Positions 42,823 to 51,863 of a stretch of 64,000 bases of DNA are shown one piece after another. Every line of letters starts with the position of its first letter. Positions within the stretch are counted from its first letter, which is position 1. The notes below the pieces were generated by a model that was not told the DNA's origin, searched no databases, and saw only the letters and a list, made by a program, of their open reading frames with translations. The stretch lies in NCBI GenBank assembly GCA_937914945.1, contig CALGJF010000066.1:33747-97746 (forward strand). Direction: 5' to 3'. Both the position numbers and the translations under genes were made by a program. The stretch is from an uncultured Bacteroidales bacterium (GTDB taxonomy: Bacteria; Bacteroidota; Bacteroidia; Bacteroidales; Bacteroidaceae).

Positions 42823-44172
42823 TTAACCTACACGACCCTTAATGCGGCCCGAACTGAGCAAACCATCGTAGTGTCTCATCAAGAGGTAGCTCTCAACCTG
42901 CTGCAGTGTATCAAGTACTACACCTACAAGGATGAGAAGGGAGGTTCCTCCGAAGAAAGAGGCAAACTCCTGCTGCACTCCAAAAACACCTGCAAACGCA
43001 GGGAAGATGGCTATTGCTGCCAAGAACAATGAGCCGGGGAGGGTTATGCGCGACATAATCGTATCAATATATTCAGCGGTGGGTTTGCCGGGTTTGATGC
43101 CGGGGATAAAACCATTGTTGCGCTTCATATCGTCTGCCATCTGCATCGGGTTGATGGTGATAGCTGTATAGAAATATGTAAACAATATGATGAGCAGCGC
43201 AAAAATGAGGTTATACAACCAACCTGTAGTATCTTGCAACATCTGCACAATTGTCGAAGCCTCGCCTGTTGCACCATAGCTTATGAATGCCAAAGGAATG
43301 AACATGATTGCTTGCGCAAAGATGATAGGCATAACATTGGCTGCATTAACCTTGAGGGGCAAATACTGGCGTGCGCCGCTATAAGTGGCCCCACCGGCCG
43401 ACTGCTTTGCATACTGCACGGGCACCTTACGTGTACCACGCAACAGAGCAACACCGGCGCAGATTACAAGGAACAAGAATACAATCTCGAAGAGGAACAT
43501 AATGATACCTCCACCTGTGGCAGCTGTCATACGAGAGGTAAACTCCTGAATGAAAGCCTGGGGAAGGCGTGCTATGATACCTATCATGATGATAAGCGAC
43601 ACACCGTTACCGATACCCTTGTCGGTGATACGCTCGCCCAACCAAAGAACGAACATACTACCTGCTGCAAGAATAATGGTAGAGGTTATCATGAATACAT
43701 TCCAATTAATCGACTCGCTCAATGCGGCACCTGCAGTGTAACGCAGGTTGAGAAGGTATGAGGGACCCTGAACAAGAAGAATCAACACAGTCAAATAACG
43801 TGTGTATTGGTTAATCTTGCGACGGCCACTCTCACCCTCGCGCTGCAACTTCTGGAAATAAGGTACAGCGATTGCAAGGAGCTGAATAACGATTGAAGCC
43901 GAGATGTAAGGCATAATACCCAGTGCAAAGATAGATGCATTTGAGAATGCACCACCCGAGAACATATCTAACAGAGACATCAAACCACCACTTGTCTGGT
44001 CTTGCAAACGTGTGAGCATCGCGGGATCAATACCGGGAAGTACCACGTAAGAACCGAATCTGTAGATTGCAACAAAGAGCAAAGTGATGCCGATGCGCAT
44101 TCTCAGATCTTCAATCTTCCAGATGTTTTTAATTGTCTGGATAAATTTAGGGCTTGATTGTTTGTTTGCCAT
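42823..44172 (-). CDS. secY: Preprotein translocase subunit SecY
   Basis: 449 residues and about ten membrane helices. Core of the Sec channel. Recognised by GIMPYISASIVIQLL, the plug region DMFSGGAFSNASIFALG and the cytoplasmic loop GTRKVPVQYAKQ, plus NNGFIPGIKPGKPTAEYID. Confidence 0.97.
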   Translation of the reverse strand: MANKQSSPKFIQTIKNIWKIEDLRMRIGITLLFVAIYRFGSYVVLPGIDPAMLTRLQDQTSGGLMSLLDMFSGGAFSNASIFALGIMPYISASIVIQLLAIAVPYFQKLQREGESGRRKINQYTRYLTVLILLVQGPSYLLNLRYTAGAALSESINWNVFMITSTIILAAGSMFVLWLGERITDKGIGNGVSLIIMIGIIARLPQAFIQEFTSRMTAATGGGIIMFLFEIVFLFLVICAGVALLRGTRKVPVQYAKQSAGGATYSGARQYLPLKVNAANVMPIIFAQAIMFIPLAFISYGATGEASTIVQMLQDTTGWLYNLIFALLIILFTYFYTAITINPMQMADDMKRNNGFIPGIKPGKPTAEYIDTIMSRITLPGSLFLAAIAIFPAFAGVFGVQQEFASFFGGTSLLILVGVVLDTLQQVESYLLMRHYDGLLSSGRIKGRVG

Positions 44173-44175
44173 GTC

Positions 44176-44628
44176 TTAAAGCTTTACTACTGTTCCACCT
44201 ACTGCCTCAATAGCCTCTACTGCCTTCTGTGAGAAAGCGTGAGCCTCTACTGTCAATTTTGCTGTCAAAGTACCGTTTGCAAGAATCTTAACCAACTGTG
44301 TTGCAGAGATGAAACCTGCAGCTACCAATACATCGATATTGATAGTCTCCAAAGACTTGCTCTCGGCAAGTGCCTGAAGTGTTGAAAGGTTGATAGCCTT
44401 GTACTCTACACGATTGATATTTTTGAAACCGTACTTGGGTACGCGACGCTGCAAAGGCATCTGACCACCCTCGAAACCGATTTTCTTGCTGTAGCCCGAA
44501 CGTGACTTGGCACCTTTATGACCGCGAGTTGAGGTACCACCTCTACCCGAACCGGTTCCACGTCCAATTCTTTTGCGTGCCTTGACAGAGCCTTCGGCAG
44601 GCTTAAGATTATTTAATTTCATAGCCAA
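44176..44628 (-). CDS. rplO: 50S ribosomal protein L15
   Basis: 150 residues. The Gly/Arg-rich start (GRGTGSGRGGTSTRGHKGAKSR) and FEGGQMPLQRRVPK are diagnostic. It lies 3 bp before secY. Confidence 0.97.
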   Translation of the reverse strand: MAMKLNNLKPAEGSVKARKRIGRGTGSGRGGTSTRGHKGAKSRSGYSKKIGFEGGQMPLQRRVPKYGFKNINRVEYKAINLSTLQALAESKSLETINIDVLVAAGFISATQLVKILANGTLTAKLTVEAHAFSQKAVEAIEAVGGTVVKL

Positions 44629-44644
44629 ATCTTTTTTTAATTAA

Positions 44645-44824
44645 TTACTCTTCAACAATGGCAACCAAATGCTGAACTTTCTTTACCATTCCACGAATTG
44701 ATGCGTTATCGGGACGCTCAACCACCTTGTTCATCTTAGTAAGGCCAAGAGCATCGAGTGTCAGTTTCTGAGTTTTAGGAGCACCAATGCGACTCTTAAC
44801 TTGTTTAATTTTAATTGTAGCCAT
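44645..44824 (-). CDS. rpmD: 50S ribosomal protein L30
   Basis: 59 residues, translated by eye: starts MATIKIKQVKSRIGAPKTQK, continues LTLDALGLTKMNKVVERPDN and ends HLVAIVEE. It fills the rpsE-rplO gap exactly where L30 is expected. Confidence 0.95.
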   Translation of the reverse strand: MATIKIKQVKSRIGAPKTQKLTLDALGLTKMNKVVERPDNASIRGMVKKVQHLVAIVEE

Positions 44825-44836
44825 TAATATTCCTCC

Positions 44837-45352
44837 TTATCCGTTAAATACTTTACTCATACTTACACCTCTGTTCTGTGCAACCATGCGTGCATCACGC
44901 ATCTCGCTCAATGCAGCGATTGTAGCCTTAACCAAGTTGTGGGGGTTAGAAGAACCCTTAGACTTAGCAAGAACGTCGGTAATACCAACACTCTCCAATA
45001 CGGCACGCATAGCACCACCGGCTACAACACCGGTACCGTGAGATGCGGGCTTGATGAATACCTCGGCACCACCAAAGTGAGCCGACTGCTCGTGGGGAAC
45101 AGTACCTTTAAGAACGGGTACGCGAACCAAGTTCTTCTTTGCAGCCTCTACGCCCTTTGCAATAGCAGCAGTAACCTCGCTTGCCTTGCCCAGACCGTAA
45201 CCAATGATGCCGTTCTCGTTACCTACAACAACGATTGCTGCGAAGCTGAATGTACGACCACCCTTGGTAACCTTGGTTACACGATTGATAGCAACCAATC
45301 TATCTTTCAATTCAACGTCGTTTGCGACTTTTACTCTATTATTAATTGCCAT
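44837..45352 (-). CDS. rpsE: 30S ribosomal protein S5
   Basis: 171 residues from the ATG at 45352 (MAINNRVKVANDVELKDRL), the usual beginning; an ATG two codons earlier at 45358 overlaps the rplR stop as TAATG and could equally be used. Signatures are KVTKGGRTFSFAAIVVVGN and GTGVVAGGAMRAVLESVGI. S5 affects decoding fidelity. Confidence 0.96.
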   Translation of the reverse strand: MAINNRVKVANDVELKDRLVAINRVTKVTKGGRTFSFAAIVVVGNENGIIGYGLGKASEVTAAIAKGVEAAKKNLVRVPVLKGTVPHEQSAHFGGAEVFIKPASHGTGVVAGGAMRAVLESVGITDVLAKSKGSSNPHNLVKATIAALSEMRDARMVAQNRGVSMSKVFNG

Positions 45353-45357
45353 ATTCA

Positions 45358-45699
45358 TTAGAATTTAAGACCACCATTACGTGCAGCATCAGCTACTTCT
45401 TTTACTCTACCATGGTAAAGATAACCGTTACGGTCGAAAACTACAGTGGTGATACCAACCTCCTGAGCCTTCTTCGCAATCATCTCACCAACCTTTGCAG
45501 CCTGCTCCTTCTTAGGCATAGCCTCAAGACCGAGCGAAGATGCAGCAGCCAATGTCTGACCCTTCTGGTCATCAATTATCTGAACATAGATTTGCTTGTT
45601 GCTGCGGAAAACGCTCATGCGAGGACGCTCGGCAACACCTGAAATCTTGTTGCGCACTCTATATTTAATCTTGGTACGTCTTTCTATTTTTGTTGTCAT
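45358..45699 (-). CDS. rplR: 50S ribosomal protein L18
   Basis: 113 residues. A 5S rRNA-binding protein. Recognised by RPRMSVFRSNKQIYVQIIDD, KVGEMIAKKAQE and FDRNGYLYHGRVKEVADAARNGGL. Confidence 0.97.
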   Translation of the reverse strand: MTTKIERRTKIKYRVRNKISGVAERPRMSVFRSNKQIYVQIIDDQKGQTLAAASSLGLEAMPKKEQAAKVGEMIAKKAQEVGITTVVFDRNGYLYHGRVKEVADAARNGGLKF

Positions 45700-45719
45700 A
45701 TACTTACGATTTTACTAAA

Positions 45720-46298
45720 TTATTTTGCACCTGCCGACTTACCAGACTTGCGACGAATAACCTCGCCAACAAACTTAACACCTTTACCCTTGTAAGGCTC
45801 GGGCTTGCGGAATGAGCGGATTTTTGCACAAATCATACCAAGCAACTCCTTGTTGCAAGACTCCAAAATGATAAGAGGGTTCTTATTTCTCTCAGATTTA
45901 GTCTCAATCTTAACCTCTGCAGGGAACTGCATGTAGATTGGGTGAGTAAAACCAAGTAACAACTCAATTGCGTTGTTGGGTTTGTCGTTAACACGGTAAC
46001 CTACACCAACAAGCTCAAGCTCTTTTCTGAAACCGGTTGAAACACCGATAACCATATTGTTGATGAGCGCTCTATACAAGCCGTGGAAAGCGTGCTGCTG
46101 CTTTGTAGCCTCGCCGTATGTCTCAACGTCGGCATACTTAACAGTGAGAACACCGTCCTCAACCTTAACTGCGATAGATGAATCTATCTTCTGAGAAAGC
46201 TCACCCTTGGGACCTTTTACAGTAATTACGTTCTCGTCGCTGATAGCAACTGTAACGCCTGCGGGAATACTAATAGGTAATTTACCAATTCTAGACAT
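45720..46298 (-). CDS. rplF: 50S ribosomal protein L6
   Basis: 192 residues with two related halves. It begins MSRIGKLPISIPAGV and carries the family signature KIRSFRKPEPYKGKGVKF near the end. Confidence 0.97.
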   Translation of the reverse strand: MSRIGKLPISIPAGVTVAISDENVITVKGPKGELSQKIDSSIAVKVEDGVLTVKYADVETYGEATKQQHAFHGLYRALINNMVIGVSTGFRKELELVGVGYRVNDKPNNAIELLLGFTHPIYMQFPAEVKIETKSERNKNPLIILESCNKELLGMICAKIRSFRKPEPYKGKGVKFVGEVIRRKSGKSAGAK

Positions 46299-46315
46299 TG
46301 CTCAATCCTCCTCTA

Positions 46316-46711
46316 TTAGTAGACATAGCAGAGAACCTCACCACCGATTTTCTCGGCAGCAGCCTCTTTGTCTGTCATTACACCTTTGGATGTCGACAAA
46401 ATAGCGATACCCAATCCATTAATCACTCTGGGCATATCTTTGTATCCCGTATAACGACGCAAACCGGGAGTAGAAACGCGAACCAAGTTCTTGATAGCAT
46501 TCACTTTGTTTACAGCGTCGTACTTCAAGGCAATCTTGATAGTGCCTTGGGGGCCATCCTCAACAAACTTGTAGTTCAAGATGTAACCCTTCTCAAAAAG
46601 AATCTTTGTAATCTCCTTTTTGATGTTCGAGGCAGGAACTTCAACCACTCTGTGCTTTGCTTGAATGGCATTTCTCAACCTCGTCAAATAATCTGCAATA
46701 GGATCTGTCAT
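46316..46711 (-). CDS. rpsH: 30S ribosomal protein S8
   Basis: 131 residues from the ATG at 46711, where the normal N-terminus MTDPIADYLTRLRNAIQAKH begins; longer frames upstream are not conserved. The signature GLGIAILSTSKGVMTDKEA is present. In E. coli S8 represses the spc operon; no matching mRNA site was seen. Confidence 0.96.
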   Translation of the reverse strand: MTDPIADYLTRLRNAIQAKHRVVEVPASNIKKEITKILFEKGYILNYKFVEDGPQGTIKIALKYDAVNKVNAIKNLVRVSTPGLRRYTGYKDMPRVINGLGIAILSTSKGVMTDKEAAAEKIGGEVLCYVY

Positions 46712-46773
46712 AAAAATTAATTTTAAATTGATCAGGACTTCCCTGACAATATTTATATTAAACACTCAAAAAT

Positions 46774-47073
46774 TTACCAACTTGCTTTCTTAACACCGGG
46801 GATAAGACCCTGCGATGCCATCTCGCGGAACTGGATACGTGAGATACCGAAAGTGCGGATGTAACCTTTGGGACGACCGGTTATCTTGCAACGGTTGTGC
46901 ATGCGGATAGGGTTCGAGTTCAAAGGCAACTCCTGCAACTTGCGTGAAGCCTCGTAAGCCTCTTCGGGAGTACCGGTATTGATAATCTTCTTCAATGCCT
47001 CACGCTTAGCAGCATATTTCTTGGTCAATTTTGCTCGTTTTACCTCACGAGCCTTCATTGATTCTTTTGCCAT
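46774..47073 (-). CDS. rpsN: 30S ribosomal protein S14
   Basis: 99 residues, the long zinc-free form with only one cysteine (MHNRCKITGRPKGYIRTFG). It ends SQGLIPGVKKASW. Confidence 0.97.
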   Translation of the reverse strand: MAKESMKAREVKRAKLTKKYAAKREALKKIINTGTPEEAYEASRKLQELPLNSNPIRMHNRCKITGRPKGYIRTFGISRIQFREMASQGLIPGVKKASW

Positions 47074-47078
47074 GGTTC

Positions 47079-47636
47079 TTATGAATTTTTAGCGTTTTTA
47101 AAAGGAAGACCAAACTCTTTCAAAAGAGCATAACCCTCTTCGTCTGTCTTGGCGGTAGTAACAAAAGTGATGTTCATACCTGTGAGACGCATAATGTTAT
47201 CGATGTTGATCTCGGGGAAGATAATCTGCTCCTTGATACCCAAAGAGTAGTTACCGTTACCGTCGAACTTGCTCTCGATACCCTTGAAGTCGCGGATACG
47301 GGGAAGAGCCACGCGAATCAAACGCTCGAGGAACTCATACATGCGCTCGCGACGCAGAGTTACCATAACGCCGATAGGCATCTTCTTACGCAACTTGAAG
47401 TTAGAGATATCCTTACGAGAAACAGTAGCTACGGCCTTCTGACCTGTGATAGCTGTAATCTCGTTGATAGCTACATCGATGATCTTCTTGTCCTGAGTAG
47501 CTGCACCAAGACCCTCGTTGATAACGATTTTCTTGAGTACAGGTACCTGCATGGGCGATGAATAGTTGAACTGCTTCATCAACGCCGGAGCAATACGCTC
47601 GGCATATTCTTTTTTAAGGCTGGCTGTATTACTCAT
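47079..47636 (-). CDS. rplE: 50S ribosomal protein L5
   Basis: 185 residues. Binds 5S rRNA and contacts S13. Recognised by VLKKIVINEGLGAATQDKK, AVATVSRKDISNFKLRKKMPIG and the C-terminal DEEGYALLKEFGLPF. Confidence 0.97.
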   Translation of the reverse strand: MSNTASLKKEYAERIAPALMKQFNYSSPMQVPVLKKIVINEGLGAATQDKKIIDVAINEITAITGQKAVATVSRKDISNFKLRKKMPIGVMVTLRRERMYEFLERLIRVALPRIRDFKGIESKFDGNGNYSLGIKEQIIFPEINIDNIMRLTGMNITFVTTAKTDEEGYALLKEFGLPFKNAKNS

Positions 47637-47638
47637 TG

Positions 47639-47956
47639 TTAAATCTCCTCTCCTGATTTTTTAGCATAACGAACCTTCTTACCCTCTGCATTAACCGTGC
47701 GGCCGATGCGTGTAGCCTTACCACTCTTGGGGTCTACCAAGTTGAGGTTAGACACATGGATTGAAGCCTCTTGTTTTACAATACCTCCATGGGGATTCTT
47801 TGCGCTAGGTTTCGTGCTCTTTGAAACCATATTTACGCCCTCTACGATGGCACGGTCTTTCTCAACGATTACCTTCAAAACCTTACCGGTCTTGCCCTTG
47901 TCCTCGCCTGAGTTTACGATTACCGTATCACCTTTCTTGATATGTAATTTCTTCAT
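47639..47956 (-). CDS. rplX: 50S ribosomal protein L24
   Basis: 105 residues from the ATG at 47956 (MKKLHIKKGDTVIVNSGEDK); the open frame reaches upstream into rplN but that part is not conserved. KOW motif is GEDKGKTGKVLKV. Confidence 0.96.
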   Translation of the reverse strand: MKKLHIKKGDTVIVNSGEDKGKTGKVLKVIVEKDRAIVEGVNMVSKSTKPSAKNPHGGIVKQEASIHVSNLNLVDPKSGKATRIGRTVNAEGKKVRYAKKSGEEI

Positions 47957-47975
47957 TACTTCAAAAATTTTAATA

Positions 47976-48344
47976 TTAAAGTACCTCGGGTGCCAGTGAT
48001 ACAACCTTTGTATAATCAGTTGCACGAAGCTCGCGTGCTACGGGGCCGAAAATACGGCTACCGCGCATTTCGCCGGCATTATTAAGTAGAATGCAAGCGT
48101 TGTCATCGAAACGGATGTATGAACCATCTTGACGACGAACCTCTTTCTTAGTACGAACAATAAGAGCCTTAGATACAGCTCCTTTCTTCATATCGCTTGA
48201 GGGGATAACGCTCTTCACTGCAACTACAATGACGTCACCCACAGAAGCATAGCGACGTCGTGTACCACCAAGTACACGGATACACAAAGCCTCCTTTGCG
48301 CCGCTATTATCACATACTGTAAGTCTAGATTCAACCTGTATCAT
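47976..48344 (-). CDS. rplN: 50S ribosomal protein L14
   Basis: 122 residues, the standard length. MIQVESRLTVCDNSGAKEAL and ELRATDYTKVVSLAPEVL at the end are diagnostic. Confidence 0.97.
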   Translation of the reverse strand: MIQVESRLTVCDNSGAKEALCIRVLGGTRRRYASVGDVIVVAVKSVIPSSDMKKGAVSKALIVRTKKEVRRQDGSYIRFDDNACILLNNAGEMRGSRIFGPVARELRATDYTKVVSLAPEVL

Positions 48345-48346
48345 AA

Positions 48347-48604
48347 TTACTTAACTTTTTCGATGATTTCTACTAATCTCCATCTCTTTGTCTTGCTCAA
48401 AGGACGAGTCTCCATGATGCGAACTGTATCGCCTACAGAGCACTCATTCTTCTCATCGTGCACGTGATATTTCTTTGTTCTGCTCACGAATTTGCCGTAG
48501 ATGGGGTGCTTCTCCTTAAATTTGGCAGCAACGGTGATAGTCTTCTCCATTTTGGTACTGATAACTATACCGGTGCGCTCTTTTCTCAAATTTCTTACTT
48601 CCAT
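48347..48604 (-). CDS. rpsQ: 30S ribosomal protein S17
   Basis: 85 residues. OB-fold primary binder of 16S rRNA; VSTKMEKT-type start (VISTKMEKTITVAAKF) and GDTVRIMETRPLSKTKRW. Confidence 0.97.
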   Translation of the reverse strand: MEVRNLRKERTGIVISTKMEKTITVAAKFKEKHPIYGKFVSRTKKYHVHDEKNECSVGDTVRIMETRPLSKTKRWRLVEIIEKVK

Positions 48605-48615
48605 AAGTCTCTTTA

Positions 48616-48810
48616 TTATTTATTTAATTCGCGAGAGCGCAACTCACTCTTCATGCGCGCGATGTCGCGACGCAAGTTCTTCAACTGCACGGGGTTCTCC
48701 AATGGTGAGATTGCGTGATTAAGTTTCATTTGGGCATAACGAGTTACATCAGCCTCAATTCTCTCTTGCAGCTCTTTGGTTGCGAGCTCTTTGATTTCTG
48801 CTATTTTCAT
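48616..48810 (-). CDS. rpmC: 50S ribosomal protein L29
   Basis: 64 residues, two long helices; starts MKIAEIKELATKELQERI and contains NPVQLKNLRRDIARMKSE. Located at the polypeptide exit on the ribosome. Confidence 0.97.
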   Translation of the reverse strand: MKIAEIKELATKELQERIEADVTRYAQMKLNHAISPLENPVQLKNLRRDIARMKSELRSRELNK

Positions 48811-48815
48811 AATTA

Positions 48816-49244
48816 TTATGCCTGATTAAAATCGTAATCGCGTCTAACAATAAACTTAGTTGTAACAGGAAGTTTTTGTGCTGCAAGGCGCAAAGCCTCT
48901 TTTGCAATGTCAAAAGAAACTCCCTCTACCTCAATCAATATACGACCCGGTGTTACGGGGAATACAAAACCCTCGGGATCACCTTTACCCTTACCCATAC
49001 GTACATCGGCAGGTTTACGAGTGATAGGTTTGTCGGGGAAGATACGGATCCAAATCTGGCCCTGACGCTGCATGTAACGAGTTACCGCAATACGAGCAGC
49101 CTCAATCTGGCGACCGTTTAACCATTTGTACTGCAAACACTTGATTCCGAAAGAACCGAATGCGAGCTGGTTTCCTCTCTGAGCAAAACCCTTCTGCACA
49201 CCGTGTTGCACTCTTCTATATTTTGTCTTTTTAGGCTGTAACAT
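48816..49244 (-). CDS. rplP: 50S ribosomal protein L16
   Basis: 142 residues. MLQPKKTKYRRVQHG and RMGKGKGDPEGFVFPVTPGRILIE are diagnostic. It forms part of the A-site environment. Confidence 0.97.
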   Translation of the reverse strand: MLQPKKTKYRRVQHGVQKGFAQRGNQLAFGSFGIKCLQYKWLNGRQIEAARIAVTRYMQRQGQIWIRIFPDKPITRKPADVRMGKGKGDPEGFVFPVTPGRILIEVEGVSFDIAKEALRLAAQKLPVTTKFIVRRDYDFNQA

Positions 49245-49264
49245 AATTCTTGAAATTCAATTCG

Positions 49265-49990
49265 TTAGCGATTGTTGTTTTTCTTACGTTTGAAGTTTCT
49301 TCCACCAGCCTGGTTATTGAAACCGTTCTCCTTGCTCTGTGTAAAGTTAGGAGCGAGGTCTCTCTTACCATAAACCTCACCACGGCAAATCCAAACCTTG
49401 ATTCCGAGAAGACCAACCTTGGTCAAAGCCTCGGTCTGGCAGTAGTCAATGTCAGCGCGGAATGTGTGCAAAGGAGTACGACCCTCTTTATACATCTCCG
49501 AGCGTGCCATTTCTGCACCGTTCAAACGACCTGAAATCTGGATTTTGATACCCTCGGCACCCATACGCATTGTGCTTGCAATAGCGGTCTTGATAGCGCG
49601 ACGGTAAGCAATCTTACCCTCAACCTGACGAGCGATATTGTTAGCAACAATATTTGCATCCAGCTCAAGTTTCTTAACCTCAAAAATATTTATCTGAATA
49701 TCCTTGTCAGTGATCTTCTTCAACTCCTCCTTCAACTTATCAACCTCCTGACCACCTTTACCGATGATGATACCGGGTTTTGCGGTACATACGGTAATTG
49801 TAACAAGTTTCAAAGTACGCTCGATGACAATTTTAGAAACGCTTGCCTTGGCCAAACGTACATTAAGGTATTTTCTGATCTTTGAATCTTCAACCAATTC
49901 GTCACCGTAGTTCTTACCACCGTACCAGTTGGAATCCCATCCTCTGATGATACCTAATCGATTACTAATTGGATTAACCTTCTGTCCCAT
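49265..49990 (-). CDS. rpsC: 30S ribosomal protein S3
   Basis: 241 residues. The KH domain has PGIIIGKGGQEVDKLKEELKK; the C-terminal domain has ISGRLNGAEMARSE and IKVWICRGEVYG. The basic tail NFKRKKNNNR is extra. Its start lies inside the 3' end of rplV (17-bp overlap). Confidence 0.97.
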   Translation of the reverse strand: MGQKVNPISNRLGIIRGWDSNWYGGKNYGDELVEDSKIRKYLNVRLAKASVSKIVIERTLKLVTITVCTAKPGIIIGKGGQEVDKLKEELKKITDKDIQINIFEVKKLELDANIVANNIARQVEGKIAYRRAIKTAIASTMRMGAEGIKIQISGRLNGAEMARSEMYKEGRTPLHTFRADIDYCQTEALTKVGLLGIKVWICRGEVYGKRDLAPNFTQSKENGFNNQAGGRNFKRKKNNNR

Positions 49991-50408
49991 TGCTTTCTAC
50001 TTTTTTATTGTCATTACTTACTTTGGTATCCACGTAGATTGTAACGTGGTTAGAACGCTTACGGATTCTATATCCACGGCCCTGAGGTGCAGGACGCATG
50101 CGATACAAAGTGCGTGCCTCATCTACAAAAATCTGCGAGATGTAGAGCTCGCCGTTTTCAGCTTTGCGCTCGTTTTTCTGCTCCCAGTTAGCTATCGCCG
50201 AACGCAACAGTTTCTCAACGTTGTTCGAAGCAGCCTTTGTGGAGAACTTCAAGACGCCGAGTGCGCGACCTACCTCCATACCGCGAACCATGTCAGCAAC
50301 AAGGCGCATTTTGCGGGGTGATGAGGGGATATCTTTCGCACTGGCGAAGTAAAGGCTTTTACGAGCCTCTTTTCTCTTGTCAGCAGCTAATTTTTTTCTT
50401 GCTCCCAT
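49974..50408 (-). CDS. rplV: 50S ribosomal protein L22
   Basis: 144 residues, about 30 longer than E. coli L22 because of N-terminal (MGARKKLAADKRKEARKS) and C-terminal (TKVSNDNKKVESNGTEG) extensions. Core: SPRKMRLVADMVRG and RMRPAPQGRGYRIRKRSNHVTI, which includes the tunnel-lining hairpin. Confidence 0.96.
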   Translation of the reverse strand: MGARKKLAADKRKEARKSLYFASAKDIPSSPRKMRLVADMVRGMEVGRALGVLKFSTKAASNNVEKLLRSAIANWEQKNERKAENGELYISQIFVDEARTLYRMRPAPQGRGYRIRKRSNHVTIYVDTKVSNDNKKVESNGTEG

Positions 50409-50445
50409 TATTATAATTTATTTAATTCAATTTAATAAAACCTGT

Positions 50446-50715
50446 TTACTTTTTACGGTTACCTGAGTGTCCACGGAATGTACGAGTAGGAGCGAACTCT
50501 CCCAACTTGTGACCTACCATGTTCTCTGTTATATAAACAGGGATAAATTTATTACCGTTATGAACAGCTATTGTGTGTCCTACAAAATCGGGAGAAATCA
50601 TAGAAGCACGAGCCCAAGACTTGATGACCGATTTCTTACCGCTCTCGTTCATGGCAAGCACCTTGTTCTCCAACTTTACATTGATATATGGACCTTTTTT
50701 TAATGAACGACTCAT
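50446..50715 (-). CDS. rpsS: 30S ribosomal protein S19
   Basis: 89 residues. SRSLKKGPYINVKLENKV, SRAS-like loop and the signature VYITENMVGHKLGEFAPTRT. Confidence 0.97.
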   Translation of the reverse strand: MSRSLKKGPYINVKLENKVLAMNESGKKSVIKSWARASMISPDFVGHTIAVHNGNKFIPVYITENMVGHKLGEFAPTRTFRGHSGNRKK

Positions 50716-50739
50716 ATTAATTCAAAAATTTCCTTATTA

Positions 50740-51564
50740 TTACTTCTTTCTTCTCTCAATAATGTACTTGTTAGACTGCTTCTTGGGCGCACGAGTCTTA
50801 AGACCCTTAGCGTACAAGCCCTTGCGAGATCTGGGGTGACCTCCGGAAGCACGACCTTCACCACCACCCATGGGGTGATCAACGGGGTTCATAACAACAC
50901 CACGGTTGTGAGGACGACGGCCCATCCAACGAGAACGACCGGCTTTACCAGAGCTCTCAAGTGCGTGATCCGAGTTACCTACAGTACCGATTGTAGCACG
51001 GCAAGTACCCAAGATACGGCGAACCTCTCCCGAAGGCAACTTGATTACGCAGTAGTTCTCGTCACGAGATACAATCTGAGCAAAGTTACCGGCAGAGCGA
51101 ACAAGGATAGCACCTTGACCGGGGCGAAGCTCGATGTTGTGAACAACTGTACCCACGGGAATAGACTTCAAAGGAAGTGTATTACCAAGCTCGGGAGCAG
51201 CGTCGGCACCTGACATCAAAACTGCGCCAACCTCCAAACCATTAGGAGCAATTATATAACTCTTCTCGCCATCAGCATAATACAACAGAGCGATACGAGC
51301 CGAACGGTTAGGATCATACTCGATGCTCTTTACTGTAGCGGGAATTCCATCTTTATTACGCTTGAAATCGATAAATCTGAATTTACGTTTGTGGCCACCG
51401 CCTCTGTAGCGCATGGTCATCTTACCGGTGTTGTTACGACCGCCGGTAGAACGTTTACCGGTTACAAGCGATTTCTCTGGTACCGCAGCAGTGATCTCTT
51501 CAAAGGTACCAATAATCTTATGTCTTTGGCCCGGTGTTGTAGGCTTAAATTTACGTACTGCCAT
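50740..51564 (-). CDS. rplB: 50S ribosomal protein L2
   Basis: 274 residues. Peptidyl-transferase-associated protein. Conserved GGRNNTGKMTMRYRGGGHKRKFR and RGVVMNPVDHPMGGGEGRASGG, which contains the universally conserved His of L2. Confidence 0.98.
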   Translation of the reverse strand: MAVRKFKPTTPGQRHKIIGTFEEITAAVPEKSLVTGKRSTGGRNNTGKMTMRYRGGGHKRKFRFIDFKRNKDGIPATVKSIEYDPNRSARIALLYYADGEKSYIIAPNGLEVGAVLMSGADAAPELGNTLPLKSIPVGTVVHNIELRPGQGAILVRSAGNFAQIVSRDENYCVIKLPSGEVRRILGTCRATIGTVGNSDHALESSGKAGRSRWMGRRPHNRGVVMNPVDHPMGGGEGRASGGHPRSRKGLYAKGLKTRAPKKQSNKYIIERRKK

Positions 51565-51569
51565 CTTTA

Positions 51570-51860
51570 TTAAATGTTACTATAAAAATCAATAGTATCG
51601 CCCTCTTTAAGTGTGACGATAGCCTTCTTCACAGCGTTAGTGCGGCCTTTCACAAAGCCTGCTTTTGTGTAACGGCTCTTGTTCTTGCCTGCGTAGTTCA
51701 TGGTATTCACATCAACTACTGTTACATTGTATAACGCCTCTATCTCTTTCTTAATTACCAACTTGTTAGCCTCGGGACGAACAAGAAATCCGAAACGATT
51801 AAACTTATCGGTAATATTGGTCATTTTCTCTGTGACCAGTGGTTTAATCAATACACCCAT
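51570..51860 (-). CDS. rplW: 50S ribosomal protein L23
   Basis: 96 residues. VLIKPLVTEKMT at the start and NKLVIKKEIEALYNVTVVDVNT. Docking site for trigger factor and SRP at the tunnel exit. Confidence 0.96.
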   Translation of the reverse strand: MGVLIKPLVTEKMTNITDKFNRFGFLVRPEANKLVIKKEIEALYNVTVVDVNTMNYAGKNKSRYTKAGFVKGRTNAVKKAIVTLKEGDTIDFYSNI

Positions 51861-51863
51861 TGT